A stretch of 64,000 bases of DNA from Litorilinea aerophila (GTDB lineage Bacteria > Chloroflexota > Anaerolineae > Caldilineales > Caldilineaceae). The position numbers and the translations under genes were made by a program. Under the pieces are notes generated by a model. The model saw only the letters and a program-made list of their open reading frames with translations. It was not told where the DNA came from and did not search any database. How positions within the stretch are numbered: position 1 is the stretch's first letter; every line of letters begins with the position of its first letter. The DNA is taken from positions 1 to 64,000 of the forward strand of contig NZ_VIGC02000007.1 of assembly GCF_006569185.2 (NCBI RefSeq). The letters are read 5' to 3'. This document shows, piece by piece, positions 51,602-59,788 of the stretch.

Positions 51602-53710
51602 TTACTGCCCGCTCTTGAAATAGAACTGCTCCGGATAGACCGCCCCGAAGTAGGACATGATCCACGGGCCGGTGAAGCCGCCGGTGCCCAACTGCTCCCG
51701 GGTGGGCACGTTGCCCACGAAGTCCAGGTAGGCCACGATGGTAGGGATGTTGCCCACGGTGCCGATGAAGAAGGGACCGTCCTCGATGTGGGTGCGGATG
51801 ATGTCGAAGACCAGCTGCTCCCGCTTCTCGTCGTCCGGCTCGATGCGGGCCTGGTTGTAGGCTTCCCACAGCTTCCAGACGGGGTCATCCTGGGCCGGCT
51901 CTTCCCGGGGCGGGTTGCGCTCCAGGGGATCCTTGTCCAGCTCGGTGCCTTCCTTGTCGGTGCCGATCACCTTGTACCAGGCGCCGTAGAGGGGCGCCCA
52001 GCGGTCGTTGTCCACCGGGACGACCCAGTTGGGGAAGACCAGGAAGTTGGGACCGTCGCCCACACCCCAGCCGCCGCGCACGTCGATCTCGGAGTTGTCC
52101 TGCATGACGGCCAGCTGCTCATCGGGCACCGGGTTGATGCTCACCTGCAGGCCCACATCCTCCCAATTCTCCTTGATGATCTCCAGCACCAGGCTGTGCT
52201 CCCGGTTGGCGGCTGCCGTGGCGCTCAGGTCGATGCGCAAGACCAGCTCCTTGCCGTTGGGCAGATCCCGCCAGCCGTCGCCATCCTGGTCCACGGCCCC
52301 CGCGGCGTCCAGCAGCTCCCGGGCCTTGTCAGGGTCGTAGGTGACGGCCAGGTCTCGCCACTGGCGGTAGAGCTCCTGGCCCTCGGGGGTGCGGTTGAAC
52401 TCGATGGCCTTGGGGCTCATGGTGCCGGTGGTCTGCTCACCCGTGCCAAAGTAGACCGTCTTCTGCACCTTCTCCCGGTCGATGGCGTGGGAGAGGGCCA
52501 GGCGGAAGTTGCGGTCGTGGTACAAGGCCCGCTTGTCCGGATCCTGGTGGGTCCAGTTCAGGTAGACCATGGAGCCGGTGCCGCCGCCGCCATCCCACAG
52601 ATCCGTCTTCAGGCCCACGGTCTGCTCTGCATCCCGGAAGATGGAGAGTTCGCTCAGGGGCTGGTCACGGCAGGGCCGGCCACAGAACTCCTGCTCGCCG
52701 CCGGTGACCTTGAGCTTAGAGACCTCCAGGCTTTCGATGTAGGTCACGTCCACCCGGTCGATGTAGGGGAGCTGGTTGCCGGCGGTGTCCACCGCGTAGT
52801 AGTAGGGGTTGCGCTCCAGGATGAGCCGGCTGCCCGGTTCATACTGGACGGGCATCCAGGGGTTGAGCACCGGCGCCTCGGGGTTGACCCGCCAGTCCAG
52901 CTTCTCATCCATCACCTCGAAGGTGGTGTACTCGCTGTTGTACTTGGGGTGGAACTGGGAGACGTAGTGCTTGGGCACGAAGAGCTTCTCGTTGGCCGGG
53001 ATGAGCCCGTTGGGCCACATGGCCAGGCGGTCGATGAAGAGGGGGGAGGGCGCGGCGAAGGTGAACTTCAGGGTGTAGTCGTCGATCTTGGTCACCTGGG
53101 CCATCTTGCCGCCGGAGATCAGATAATCGGGCGGTACATCCGGGTGGTCCGGGTTGAGGACCATGTCCTCCCACCAGAAGAGGAAGTCGTCCACGGTGAA
53201 GGGTTCGCCGTCGGACCACTTGGTGCCCTCCCGGAAGTAGAGGGTCCACTCGGTCTTGTCCTCATTGGAATCCCAGCCCTTGGCCAGGCCGGGGCGCTTG
53301 TCCAGGCCATCCCGCACCCAGTGGACCGGGGAGTAGGCGTACATGGCCATGACCAGGTGATTGCCGTTGGTGGAGGTGTCGAAGCGGTGCCAGGTGCCGC
53401 CGTACTGGCCGATTTCGCCGTAGGGCTCGATGACCAGGGGCTCGGCGGGGATGCGCTCGCTGAGGGGGGGGAGTTCGCCGGCCAGGACCTTTTCGTGGAG
53501 CATGGGGGCTTCGTGGACGGCTTCGCCCTCGGCGGGGGCGGTGGCCTGGGCCTGTTCAGCCGGCGCGGCCTCTTGGGCGGTGCCGGCCTGTTGGGCCGGG
53601 GCGGCCTCTTCTGCAGGTGGGGCTTCGGCGCCGCCGCCACAGGCGGCCAACACCAGCGTCAGGATCAGGGCGATAACCAGGAGCCTTGCGGCTCGACCAC
53701 TCTCCGTCAT
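51602..53710 (-). CDS. Peptide-type solute-binding lipoprotein 1 (family 5)
   Basis: 702 residues. The signal LLVIALILTLVLAACGGGAE contains the lipobox LAAC; a long Ala/Pro/Glu linker follows, then the family 5 fold (DGLDKRPGLAKGWDSNEDKT, EWTLYFREGTKWSDGEPFTV). The family binds oligopeptides, but many members of this large size bind sugars or other solutes. AAAGGAGGAAG lies before the ATG. It is nearly a twin of the next protein upstream in the operon (54039-56120): long blocks are identical, and differences cluster around the ligand-facing segments. Two Cys in EFCGRPCRDQP probably form a disulfide in both. Confidence 0.92.
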   Translation of the reverse strand: MTESGRAARLLVIALILTLVLAACGGGAEAPPAEEAAPAQQAGTAQEAAPAEQAQATAPAEGEAVHEAPMLHEKVLAGELPPLSERIPAEPLVIEPYGEIGQYGGTWHRFDTSTNGNHLVMAMYAYSPVHWVRDGLDKRPGLAKGWDSNEDKTEWTLYFREGTKWSDGEPFTVDDFLFWWEDMVLNPDHPDVPPDYLISGGKMAQVTKIDDYTLKFTFAAPSPLFIDRLAMWPNGLIPANEKLFVPKHYVSQFHPKYNSEYTTFEVMDEKLDWRVNPEAPVLNPWMPVQYEPGSRLILERNPYYYAVDTAGNQLPYIDRVDVTYIESLEVSKLKVTGGEQEFCGRPCRDQPLSELSIFRDAEQTVGLKTDLWDGGGGTGSMVYLNWTHQDPDKRALYHDRNFRLALSHAIDREKVQKTVYFGTGEQTTGTMSPKAIEFNRTPEGQELYRQWRDLAVTYDPDKARELLDAAGAVDQDGDGWRDLPNGKELVLRIDLSATAAANREHSLVLEIIKENWEDVGLQVSINPVPDEQLAVMQDNSEIDVRGGWGVGDGPNFLVFPNWVVPVDNDRWAPLYGAWYKVIGTDKEGTELDKDPLERNPPREEPAQDDPVWKLWEAYNQARIEPDDEKREQLVFDIIRTHIEDGPFFIGTVGNIPTIVAYLDFVGNVPTREQLGTGGFTGPWIMSYFGAVYPEQFYFKSGQ

Positions 53711-54038
53711 GTAAACTTCCTCCTTTGCTCTGGTTGGTGAAAGGGAGATGGGGGCTGCATCATCTGGGCCGGCATCTGGGGATGCCGACCCCGCGTTGAA
53801 GCCGTGAACGATTGGGGGCGTTTGCGGTTTTGCGATGGTTGTCCATTGGCGGAGGGCGCATCCTTAGATGCAGTGCTGTCTCAAACACGGTCGGCATGCA
53901 GGTGTAGATAAGGGATGGAGATGGCCAGCTCTCTGCCGGCCATCTCCAAATGCCTCGCTTCGGTTGGTCCTGCGAGCCCACCAGGGAAGGGGCAGGCCGG
54001 TCCCGGTGGGGGCTCAGCCTGCCCGCTTACCCGGCCTG
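53711..54038. other. Gap between the two binding-protein genes
   Basis: 328 bases without a gene. It contains a 7-bp hairpin CGGCATC/GATGCCG at 53770-53787 and an 8-bp stem at 53990-54024 just past the upstream gene's stop. The second could end or protect the oppA2 message. No good separate promoter for oppA1 was found. Confidence 0.45.
53990..54024 (-). terminator. Hairpin after binding-protein gene 2
   Basis: GGGCAGGC (53990-53997) pairs with GCCTGCCC (54017-54024), 15 bases after the stop codon on the minus strand. No T tract. Confidence 0.4.
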
Positions 54039-56120
54039 TTACTGGTTCTTGAAGTAGAACTGCTCGGGGAAGACCGCGCCGAAGTAGACCATGATCCACG
54101 GATTGGTGAAGCCGCCCGTGCCCAACTGCTCCCGGGTGGGGACATTGCCCACGAAGTCCAGGTAGGCCACGATGGTAGGGATGTTGGAGACGGTGCCGAT
54201 GAAGAAGGGACCTTCTTCAATGTGGGTGCGGATGATGTCGAAGACCAGCTGCTCCCGCTTCTCGTCGTCCGGCTCCACCCGAGCCTGGTCGTACAGGTTC
54301 CAGAGGCGGACCACCGGATCATCCGGATCGGGCTCTTCCCGGGGCGGGTTGCGCTCCAGGGGATCCTTGTCCAGCTCGGTGCCTTCCTTGTCGGTGCCCA
54401 GGGTGCTGTACCAGGCGCCGTAGAGGGGCGCCCAGCGGTCGTTGCCGATGGGCACGACCCAGTTGGGGAAGACCAGGAAGTTGGGGCCGTCGCCCACTTC
54501 CCAGGCGCCGCGGATGTCGATCTCGGAGTTGTCCTGCATGACGCTCAATTGCTCACCGGGCACCGGGTTGATGCTGGTCTTGAGGCCCACGGCCTCCCAG
54601 TTCTCCTTGATGATCTGATCCACCAGCACATGCTCATCGGAAGCGGTGGCGCTGATGTCGATGCGCAGGTTCAGGGGCTTGCCGCTGGGCAGATCCCGCC
54701 AGCCGTCGCCATCCTGATCCACCACGCCGGCCTCATCCAGGAGGGCCATGGCCTTCTCCGGGTTGTATTCCACGGCCAGGTCTCGCCACTGGCGGTAGAG
54801 CTCCTGGCCCTCGGGGGTGCGGTTGAACTCGATGGCCTTGGGGCTCATGGTGCCGGTGGTCTGCTCACCCGTGCCAAAGTAGACCACCTTCTGGATCTGG
54901 GGCCGGTCGATGGCATGGGAGAGGGCCAGGCGGAAGTTGCGGTTGCGGTAGACTTCCCGCTTCTCCGGGTCCTGGTGGGTCCAGTTGGGGTAGACCAGGG
55001 AACCGGTGCCGGAGCCACCGTCCCAGAGGACGGTCTTCAGGCCCACGGTCTGCTCTGCATCCCGGAAGACGGAGAGCTCGCTCAGAGGCTGATACTTGCA
55101 CGGCCGGCCGCAGAACTCCTGCTCGCCGCCGATGACCTTGAGCTTGGAGACCTCCAGATCCTCCACGTAGGTCACATCCACCCGGTCGATGTAGGGGAGC
55201 TGGTTGCCGGCGGTGTCCACCGCGTAGTAGTAGGGGTTGCGCTCCAGGATGAGCCGGCTGCCCGGTTCATACTGGACGGGCATCCAGGGGTTGAGCACCG
55301 GCGTCTCGGGGTTGACCCGCCAGTCCAGCTTCTCATCCATCACCTCGAAGGTGGTGTACTCGCTGTTGTACTTGGGGTGGAACTGGGAGACGTAGTGCTT
55401 GGGCACGAAGAGCTTCTCGCTGGCCGGCACCATGCCGTTGGGCCACATGGCCAGGCGGTCGATGAAGAGGGGGGAGGGCGCGGCGAAGGTGAACTTCAGG
55501 GTGTAGTCGTCCACCTTCGAGATCTGGGCTACCTTGCCGCCGGAGATCAAGTAGTCTGGAGGGCTGTCCGGGTGGTCCGGGTTGAGGACCATGTCCTCCC
55601 ACCAGAAGAGGAAGTCGTCCACGGTGAAGGGTTCGCCGTCGGACCACTTGGTGCCCTCCCGGAAGTAGAGGGTCCACTCGGTCTTGTCCTCGTTGAAGTC
55701 CCAACCCTTGGCCAGGCCGGGGCGCTTGTCCAGGCCATCCCGCAGCCAGTGGACCGGGGAGTAGCCATACATGGCCATGGTCAGGTGGTCGCCATTGGTG
55801 GAGGTGTCGAAGCGGTGCCAGGTGCCGCCGTACTGGCCGATTTCGCCGAAGGGTTCAATGACCAGGGGCTCGGCGGGGATGCGCTCGCTGAGGGGGGGGA
55901 GTTCGCCGGCCAGGACCTTTTCGTGGAGCATGGGGGCTTCGTGGACGGCTTCGCCCTCGGCAGGGGCGGTGGCCTGGGCCTGTTCAGCCGGCGCGGCTTC
56001 CTGCGCGGCGGGTGGCGCCTCGGCCGCGGGCTGTTCTGCAGCGCCACCGGCGCAGGCGGCCAACACCAGCACCAGGGCTGAGCAGATGGCCAGCAGGAGG
56101 TATCTTCTCCAGTGGTTCAT
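54039..56120 (-). CDS. Peptide-type solute-binding lipoprotein 2 (family 5)
   Basis: 693 residues. LLLAICSALVLVLAACAGGA is the lipoprotein signal with lipobox LAAC. From the linker block QATAPAEGEAVHEAP onward the protein follows lipoprotein 1 almost residue for residue, so the pair arose by tandem duplication; the signal peptides are unrelated in detail. It is the first gene of the transporter operon and has GGAAAGGAG before the ATG. A good promoter lies about 415 bases upstream, leaving an unusually long leader. Two paralogues feeding one permease would widen the ligand range. Confidence 0.92.
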   Translation of the reverse strand: MNHWRRYLLLAICSALVLVLAACAGGAAEQPAAEAPPAAQEAAPAEQAQATAPAEGEAVHEAPMLHEKVLAGELPPLSERIPAEPLVIEPFGEIGQYGGTWHRFDTSTNGDHLTMAMYGYSPVHWLRDGLDKRPGLAKGWDFNEDKTEWTLYFREGTKWSDGEPFTVDDFLFWWEDMVLNPDHPDSPPDYLISGGKVAQISKVDDYTLKFTFAAPSPLFIDRLAMWPNGMVPASEKLFVPKHYVSQFHPKYNSEYTTFEVMDEKLDWRVNPETPVLNPWMPVQYEPGSRLILERNPYYYAVDTAGNQLPYIDRVDVTYVEDLEVSKLKVIGGEQEFCGRPCKYQPLSELSVFRDAEQTVGLKTVLWDGGSGTGSLVYPNWTHQDPEKREVYRNRNFRLALSHAIDRPQIQKVVYFGTGEQTTGTMSPKAIEFNRTPEGQELYRQWRDLAVEYNPEKAMALLDEAGVVDQDGDGWRDLPSGKPLNLRIDISATASDEHVLVDQIIKENWEAVGLKTSINPVPGEQLSVMQDNSEIDIRGAWEVGDGPNFLVFPNWVVPIGNDRWAPLYGAWYSTLGTDKEGTELDKDPLERNPPREEPDPDDPVVRLWNLYDQARVEPDDEKREQLVFDIIRTHIEEGPFFIGTVSNIPTIVAYLDFVGNVPTREQLGTGGFTNPWIMVYFGAVFPEQFYFKNQ

Positions 56121-56541
56121 GAATACTTCACTCCTTTCCTCTTCTTCTTTTGGTCATCCAATGGATTGAGGGTTCATCAGGCAGAAAAACGGCTCTCGCT
56201 ACGATCCAGGGCCGCGGAGGAGGTCGATAGGTCAAACAGCCACGGCCAACGGGCAACTTGGGGACTCCCAGGCACGGGGTCAGGGTCAAGCTCCTGGTGG
56301 TCGCCTGGCTTCTGGGCCTGGCCCAGGAAGCGGGTGCGCAGACGTGTTCTCAGGAAAATTCACAACCTGGACCTCTGACGGCTATCCGTAGTGGGAATCG
56401 TGATGTTCGACTGGCGGCCCGGATGGGCTCGGCGCTGATGATCGATGTGCCCGCGGAGGATGTTCACCAGGGCAGCGGTGAACGTGTAATCAGATTGCTT
56501 CCGGCTCCAGATGTCACCTGGATGTGGGGGAACCCATCTGC

Positions 56542-56570
56542 AGTATAGCATAGGGCCATCCAGTTGCCAA
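56542..56570 (-). promoter_or_regulatory. Promoter of the oligopeptide-type ABC operon
   Basis: On the minus strand TTGGCA (56565-56570) and TATACT (56542-56547) are exactly 17 bp apart. Transcription from about 56535 would give a leader of about 415 nt. Confidence 0.65.
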
Positions 56571-56712
56571 AACGGGTTTTGGCGCCGGGGGCGTGCCTCC
56601 GTTGGGGGTTCCTGGAATGGACGACGCCTTTGGGCGCCTGCCTGGCCAGGGTAACCGCTGTCGGTTTGTGACGCTTTAAGGGCAGGTAAACGGTCTGTAA
56701 ACCTTCCCGGAC

Positions 56713-56775
56713 GGTAGATGGTAGATGGTAGATGGTAGACGGTAGATGGTAGTCAGTAGGCGGTAGGCGGTGGCC
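56713..56775. repeat. Heptamer array (GGTAGAT type), nine units
   Basis: Nine 7-base units run without a gap: GGTAGAT three times, GGTAGAC, GGTAGAT, GGTAGTC, AGTAGGC, GGTAGGC, GGTGGCC. This is the reverse-complement style of the array at 43177. Confidence 0.9.
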
Positions 56776-56830
56776 GTGTCGCCAGATCCAGGCGGGATTG
56801 TCGTGTTTCCACTTCTCGGCTGGCGCCATC

Positions 56831-56960
56831 GGGCGGGTTCAAAACCCGCCCCTACAGGCATGGGTGCCCCGTCGTAGGCGCAGCTCACAGCTGCGCAGCC
56901 GTTGCCGTTCCTTCACCCGCCAGGATCTGGCGCCATCGGGCGGTTTCTAACCGCACCTGC
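56831..56960. repeat. Mosaic hairpin repeats, second cluster
   Basis: GGGCGGGTT/AACCCGCCC (56831-56851, then CTAC), GCGCAGCT/AGCTGCGC (56878-56896) and a GGGCGG/CCGC unit near 56937-56955. The leader TTCACCCGCC-AGGATCTGGC (56912-56931) precedes the last, as in the 30.4-30.6 kb cluster. Confidence 0.75.
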
Positions 56961-57023
56961 GGCCAGGGCCGCCATCCGCGCGGATGGGGCGACCCGGCCG
57001 GTCGCCCCATCGGTTTGGAAATT

Positions 57024-57812
57024 TCAGGCGCTTTCCACCATGCGGCGCAGGGTCTGGCCGTTTTCTTTCCACCACTGGTAAAGAATGAAGAGGTCGGTGT
57101 TCATGCAGAAGTGGCGCACCCCCATTTCCAGGTAGTATTCGGCCTGGGCCGGTGTAGCAATTTCGGCCCGGGGGGGGATGCCTCGCTTGATGGCCGTTTC
57201 GAATACGTAGCGCTCGATTTCCCGGATTTCGTCGGACTGGCGTTGGCCGGCCTTGCCCACGCTCATGCTGTAGTCGGAGCCGCCCCACTGGATCATGTCC
57301 AGCCCGGGCAGGGCCAGGATCTCCTCCAGTTGCTCCACGGCGCCCTTCTTTTCAATCATCAGCACCACCACCACATCCCGCAGGGCCTGGACATAATCGG
57401 GGCTGCCGCCGTAGCCCATGTAGGTGTGGCGGCGGGTGCCCACGCCGAAGCTGCCGCCATCTTCGGGCGTATCCGGCCGCACCGAGAGGATGCACTCGCG
57501 CGCCTCTTCCACGTTGTGGCAATCGGCGAAGAGGACGCTGCCGAAGCCGGAGCCGACGGCCCGCTGGGCCAGGAAGCGGTGGGGCTCGTAGTCCACCTTG
57601 ATCATCATGCCCAGGTCGTAGAGTTCGGCAGCGCGGCACATGTTGTCCAGGTCATAGAGGTCGAAGGGGACGTATTCGGCCACAAATTCCACGTAGTCGA
57701 ACATTCCCGTGTGGCCGATGGCTTCGATGACGGAGGGCCAGGTGCTGTGGATGTGGGTGGCGATGGTGGGCTGGTTGTTATTCAGAAGTTCACGAAGTTT
57801 GTTTTTGCGCAT
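57024..57812 (-). CDS. HpcH/HpaI aldolase family protein
   Basis: 262 residues from ATG 57812. A TIM barrel with ATHIHSTWPSVIEAIGHTGM near the start, VEFVAEYVPFD, then MIKVDYEP (about 85), and the metal ligands in LMIEKKGAVEQLEEIL (Glu at about 160) and WGGSDYSMSVG (Asp at about 182). Class II aldolases of this family join or split pyruvate and an aldehyde, as in 2-keto-3-deoxy acid breakdown. GSGFGSVLFADCHNVEEARE is unusual compared with HpaI and may mark a different substrate. The frame is open upstream of the ATG but there is no start with a site. It could serve the dehydratase cluster, although 15 kb away. Confidence 0.78.
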   Translation of the reverse strand: MRKNKLRELLNNNQPTIATHIHSTWPSVIEAIGHTGMFDYVEFVAEYVPFDLYDLDNMCRAAELYDLGMMIKVDYEPHRFLAQRAVGSGFGSVLFADCHNVEEARECILSVRPDTPEDGGSFGVGTRRHTYMGYGGSPDYVQALRDVVVVLMIEKKGAVEQLEEILALPGLDMIQWGGSDYSMSVGKAGQRQSDEIREIERYVFETAIKRGIPPRAEIATPAQAEYYLEMGVRHFCMNTDLFILYQWWKENGQTLRRMVESA

Positions 57813-58073
57813 GGCAGTTGTCCCTTCGGGATTGCTGTTCAGCGGTTGATGGAGATGAGGTATAATGGGGCCAGAACCGCCTCGGAAAAATCTGGGGTTC
57901 ATTGTATGTGTGCTATTCTTGCCGCGCAAATTCCACACAGGGTAAGGTCTGTCTCAGATACGGGGCAATTTCCCGGCAGTGGTCACACGTCGCTCGTTGG
58001 CTGGCAGCTGCCAAGGTTCGGCCACACGGCGCGTCAGCCGTGTTGATTTTCGCTACGCGAGGAGTTCCTATTC

Positions 58074-58562
58074 ATAGATATCGTTCTATACCCTGGGCTG
58101 GATGGCTAAGCCGAGCTCGAGGTTAATGCGACCAATACGGCCATTGCGTTGAGCAGCGGCGTCGTACCGGTTTTGAGCACGCCAGCGCTGGTCGCTCTGG
58201 TGGAACAGGCGTGGCAGTCAACGCGTTGACGTCCCAACTGGCGCCAGATGTCACGTTGGTTGGCGTCCACGTGTAGATTAGGTAAGCATGTGGCTGCCAC
58301 GCCAGTGAGTCTGACGGTGCGGGCCCAGGCGACCCTCACCCAGGTGGAAGGTCGGATGTTGACCTTTCAAGTCATGGCGCATGGCGATGTCGAGCAGGTC
58401 GCCCAGGGAAATCACCGTCGTGTCCAGGTCCAGACCACCCGACTCGTGCAGAAAGCCATAACGAAACAGACGACATCGTCGCATCGAACGCGCTCTGGCC
58501 GCTGGCAAATCGCCGGGTATCTTTATCGGGCGGAAGCGGACGGAGTTTTGGGGTATTCCTGA
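58074..58562 (+). pseudogene. Decayed FlK-like (hot-dog) acyl-CoA thioesterase
   Basis: Three reading frames must be joined to recover the protein. Frame 1 from 58074 (ATA in place of ATG, GAGGAG upstream) reads DIVLYPGLDG, an in-frame TAA at 58107, then AELEVNATNTAIALSSGVVP and VLSTPALVALVEQA, with TGA at 58227. Frame 2 from 58214 reads AVNALTSQLAPDVTLVGVHV, then TAG at 58274. Frame 3 from about 58281 reads GKHVAATPVSLTVRAQATLT, QVEGRMLTFQVMAHGDVEQV and AQGNHRRVQV. These are the successive blocks of fluoroacetyl-CoA-thioesterase-like proteins (ELxV.. STPALVALME .. VGVHVEVRHLAATPVG .. GxHxR). Two stops, a lost start and two frameshifts make it non-functional. The end is approximate. Confidence 0.75.
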
Positions 58563-58585
58563 TACGAGTAGCTCGCGAGGGAAAT

Positions 58586-59788
58586 ATGGCCGCAAACCGC
58601 GATAATAAATTGATGCGTGAGGTTCGCGATGCCTTAACCCACCTATACGATTACGCCTACCTGGAAACCCATCCCCTGGCGGCGCGGCTGGTCGCCAGGA
58701 GCATGGCGGGAGGGCGCACTCGCGCGCAGGAAACGCGACGCATTCTGTTGGATGCCATTGAACTGCTCAATCCCGGCGACAATATTCCCTGGCGTGCGCC
58801 GCAACGCCGCGCCTACACGATTCTATTTGGGCTCTACGTTGAAGGACAGGATGCGCAGACCCTCGCTAATGCTTTGGGGATTGGCGGCCGTCAACTCCGC
58901 CGCGATCGGGCGAGTGCCCTCGCCGCCCTAGCCAATATCCTGCGCGATCGCTATCTGGCTGCACCGGCCACCGGGACCGCCTCCGCCGGCGCGGAGAGCC
59001 TCGACGCCGAGAGCCAGCGGCTGGCCCAGCAGCGGGAATCCATCAATGTAGCCCGATTTATCGCCAGGTTACTTCCAATCCTGGAAGAACTGGCCCGTGG
59101 CCGACAGGTCCAGCTGGCCTCCCGGATCGCACCACGATTCCCGGTCCTCCAGTTGAACGCCACGCTGCTACGCCAGATTCTCCTCAGCCTCGCCAGCCAG
59201 ATCATCGTCCATCATCCCGTGACATCACTGACTTTCGTTGCGCGTCAGCAAGGAGACATCCCGCGCATCGGCCTTGTTCCTGGCTACCGGTCCCATGTAT
59301 CCCTGTCGGCGGCGAAGGTGGCCGCTGGACTTCCGGAGCTGGAATCGGTGCAGACTATGATAGCCGCTGCCGGCGGTCAACTGCGTTGCGAGGCATCTGT
59401 ACTTTGGGTGGTGCTGCCGCGTCCGCCGCGGCGTACCGTCCTGGTGGTAGACGATAAGCCGGAACTGTTTGAACTGTTCAAACGCTATCTGGCGGACCAG
59501 CCCTATCAGCTTCTCCATGCCGCGGGTGTAGATCAGGCGCTTTCATTGGTGCGCTCCGGGGCTCCGGATATCGTTGTGCTGGATCTGATGATGCCCGACC
59601 GTGATGGGTGGGAATTTTTGCAGGCCATGCGCCAGGATCCAGTACACGAGCACCTGCCGGTGATTATCTGTAGCGTGTTGCACGAACCGGAGCTGGCCTT
59701 CTCCCTGGGTGCCCAACTGGTGCTCAAGAAGCCGGTCGGGGCGTCTGATTTGCTGCGCGCATTGAAGGCAGTGGCGCCGCCGGCTTAG
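58586..59788 (+). CDS. Response regulator with HTH and vestigial histidine-kinase ATPase domain
   Basis: 400 residues. Residues 65-125 contain a helix-turn-helix of region-4 type (TLANALGIGGRQLRRDRASA). Residues 145-285 resemble a kinase dimerisation/ATPase stretch (LLPILEELARGRQVQLASRI, LLRQILLSLASQIIVHHPVT, MIAAAGGQLRCEASVLWVVL) but the N box Asn and the D-x-G-x-G box are gone. Residues 290-398 are a complete receiver domain (VVDDKPE, phospho-Asp in VVLDLMMPD, Lys in VLKKPV). It is probably a DNA-binding regulator paired with the convergent kinase. Its last 65 bases overlap the kinase gene on the other strand. Confidence 0.8.
   Translation: MAANRDNKLMREVRDALTHLYDYAYLETHPLAARLVARSMAGGRTRAQETRRILLDAIELLNPGDNIPWRAPQRRAYTILFGLYVEGQDAQTLANALGIGGRQLRRDRASALAALANILRDRYLAAPATGTASAGAESLDAESQRLAQQRESINVARFIARLLPILEELARGRQVQLASRIAPRFPVLQLNATLLRQILLSLASQIIVHHPVTSLTFVARQQGDIPRIGLVPGYRSHVSLSAAKVAAGLPELESVQTMIAAAGGQLRCEASVLWVVLPRPPRRTVLVVDDKPELFELFKRYLADQPYQLLHAAGVDQALSLVRSGAPDIVVLDLMMPDRDGWEFLQAMRQDPVHEHLPVIICSVLHEPELAFSLGAQLVLKKPVGASDLLRALKAVAPPA

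Larger units (their letters stand above)
56121..57023. other. Long intergenic region: leader, promoter and repeats
   Basis: 903 bases. 56121-56535 is the predicted leader of the binding-protein operon with no convincing gene. The promoter is at 56542-56570. A heptamer array lies at 56713-56775 and mosaic hairpins at 56831-56960. Nothing else coding is supported; short open frames on the minus strand lack domains and ribosome-binding sites. Confidence 0.6.

Noticed and set aside
51788-56081. Two long plus-strand frames opposite the binding proteins
   Set aside because: They resemble each other only because the binding-protein genes do; the minus strand has lipoprotein signals and the family 5 fold.
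57861-57866. TATAAT on the plus strand as a promoter
   Set aside because: No -35 box at acceptable spacing and no intact plus-strand gene immediately downstream.
58278-58595. 105-codon minus-strand frame
   Set aside because: Antisense to the thioesterase remnant, no domain and no ribosome-binding site.
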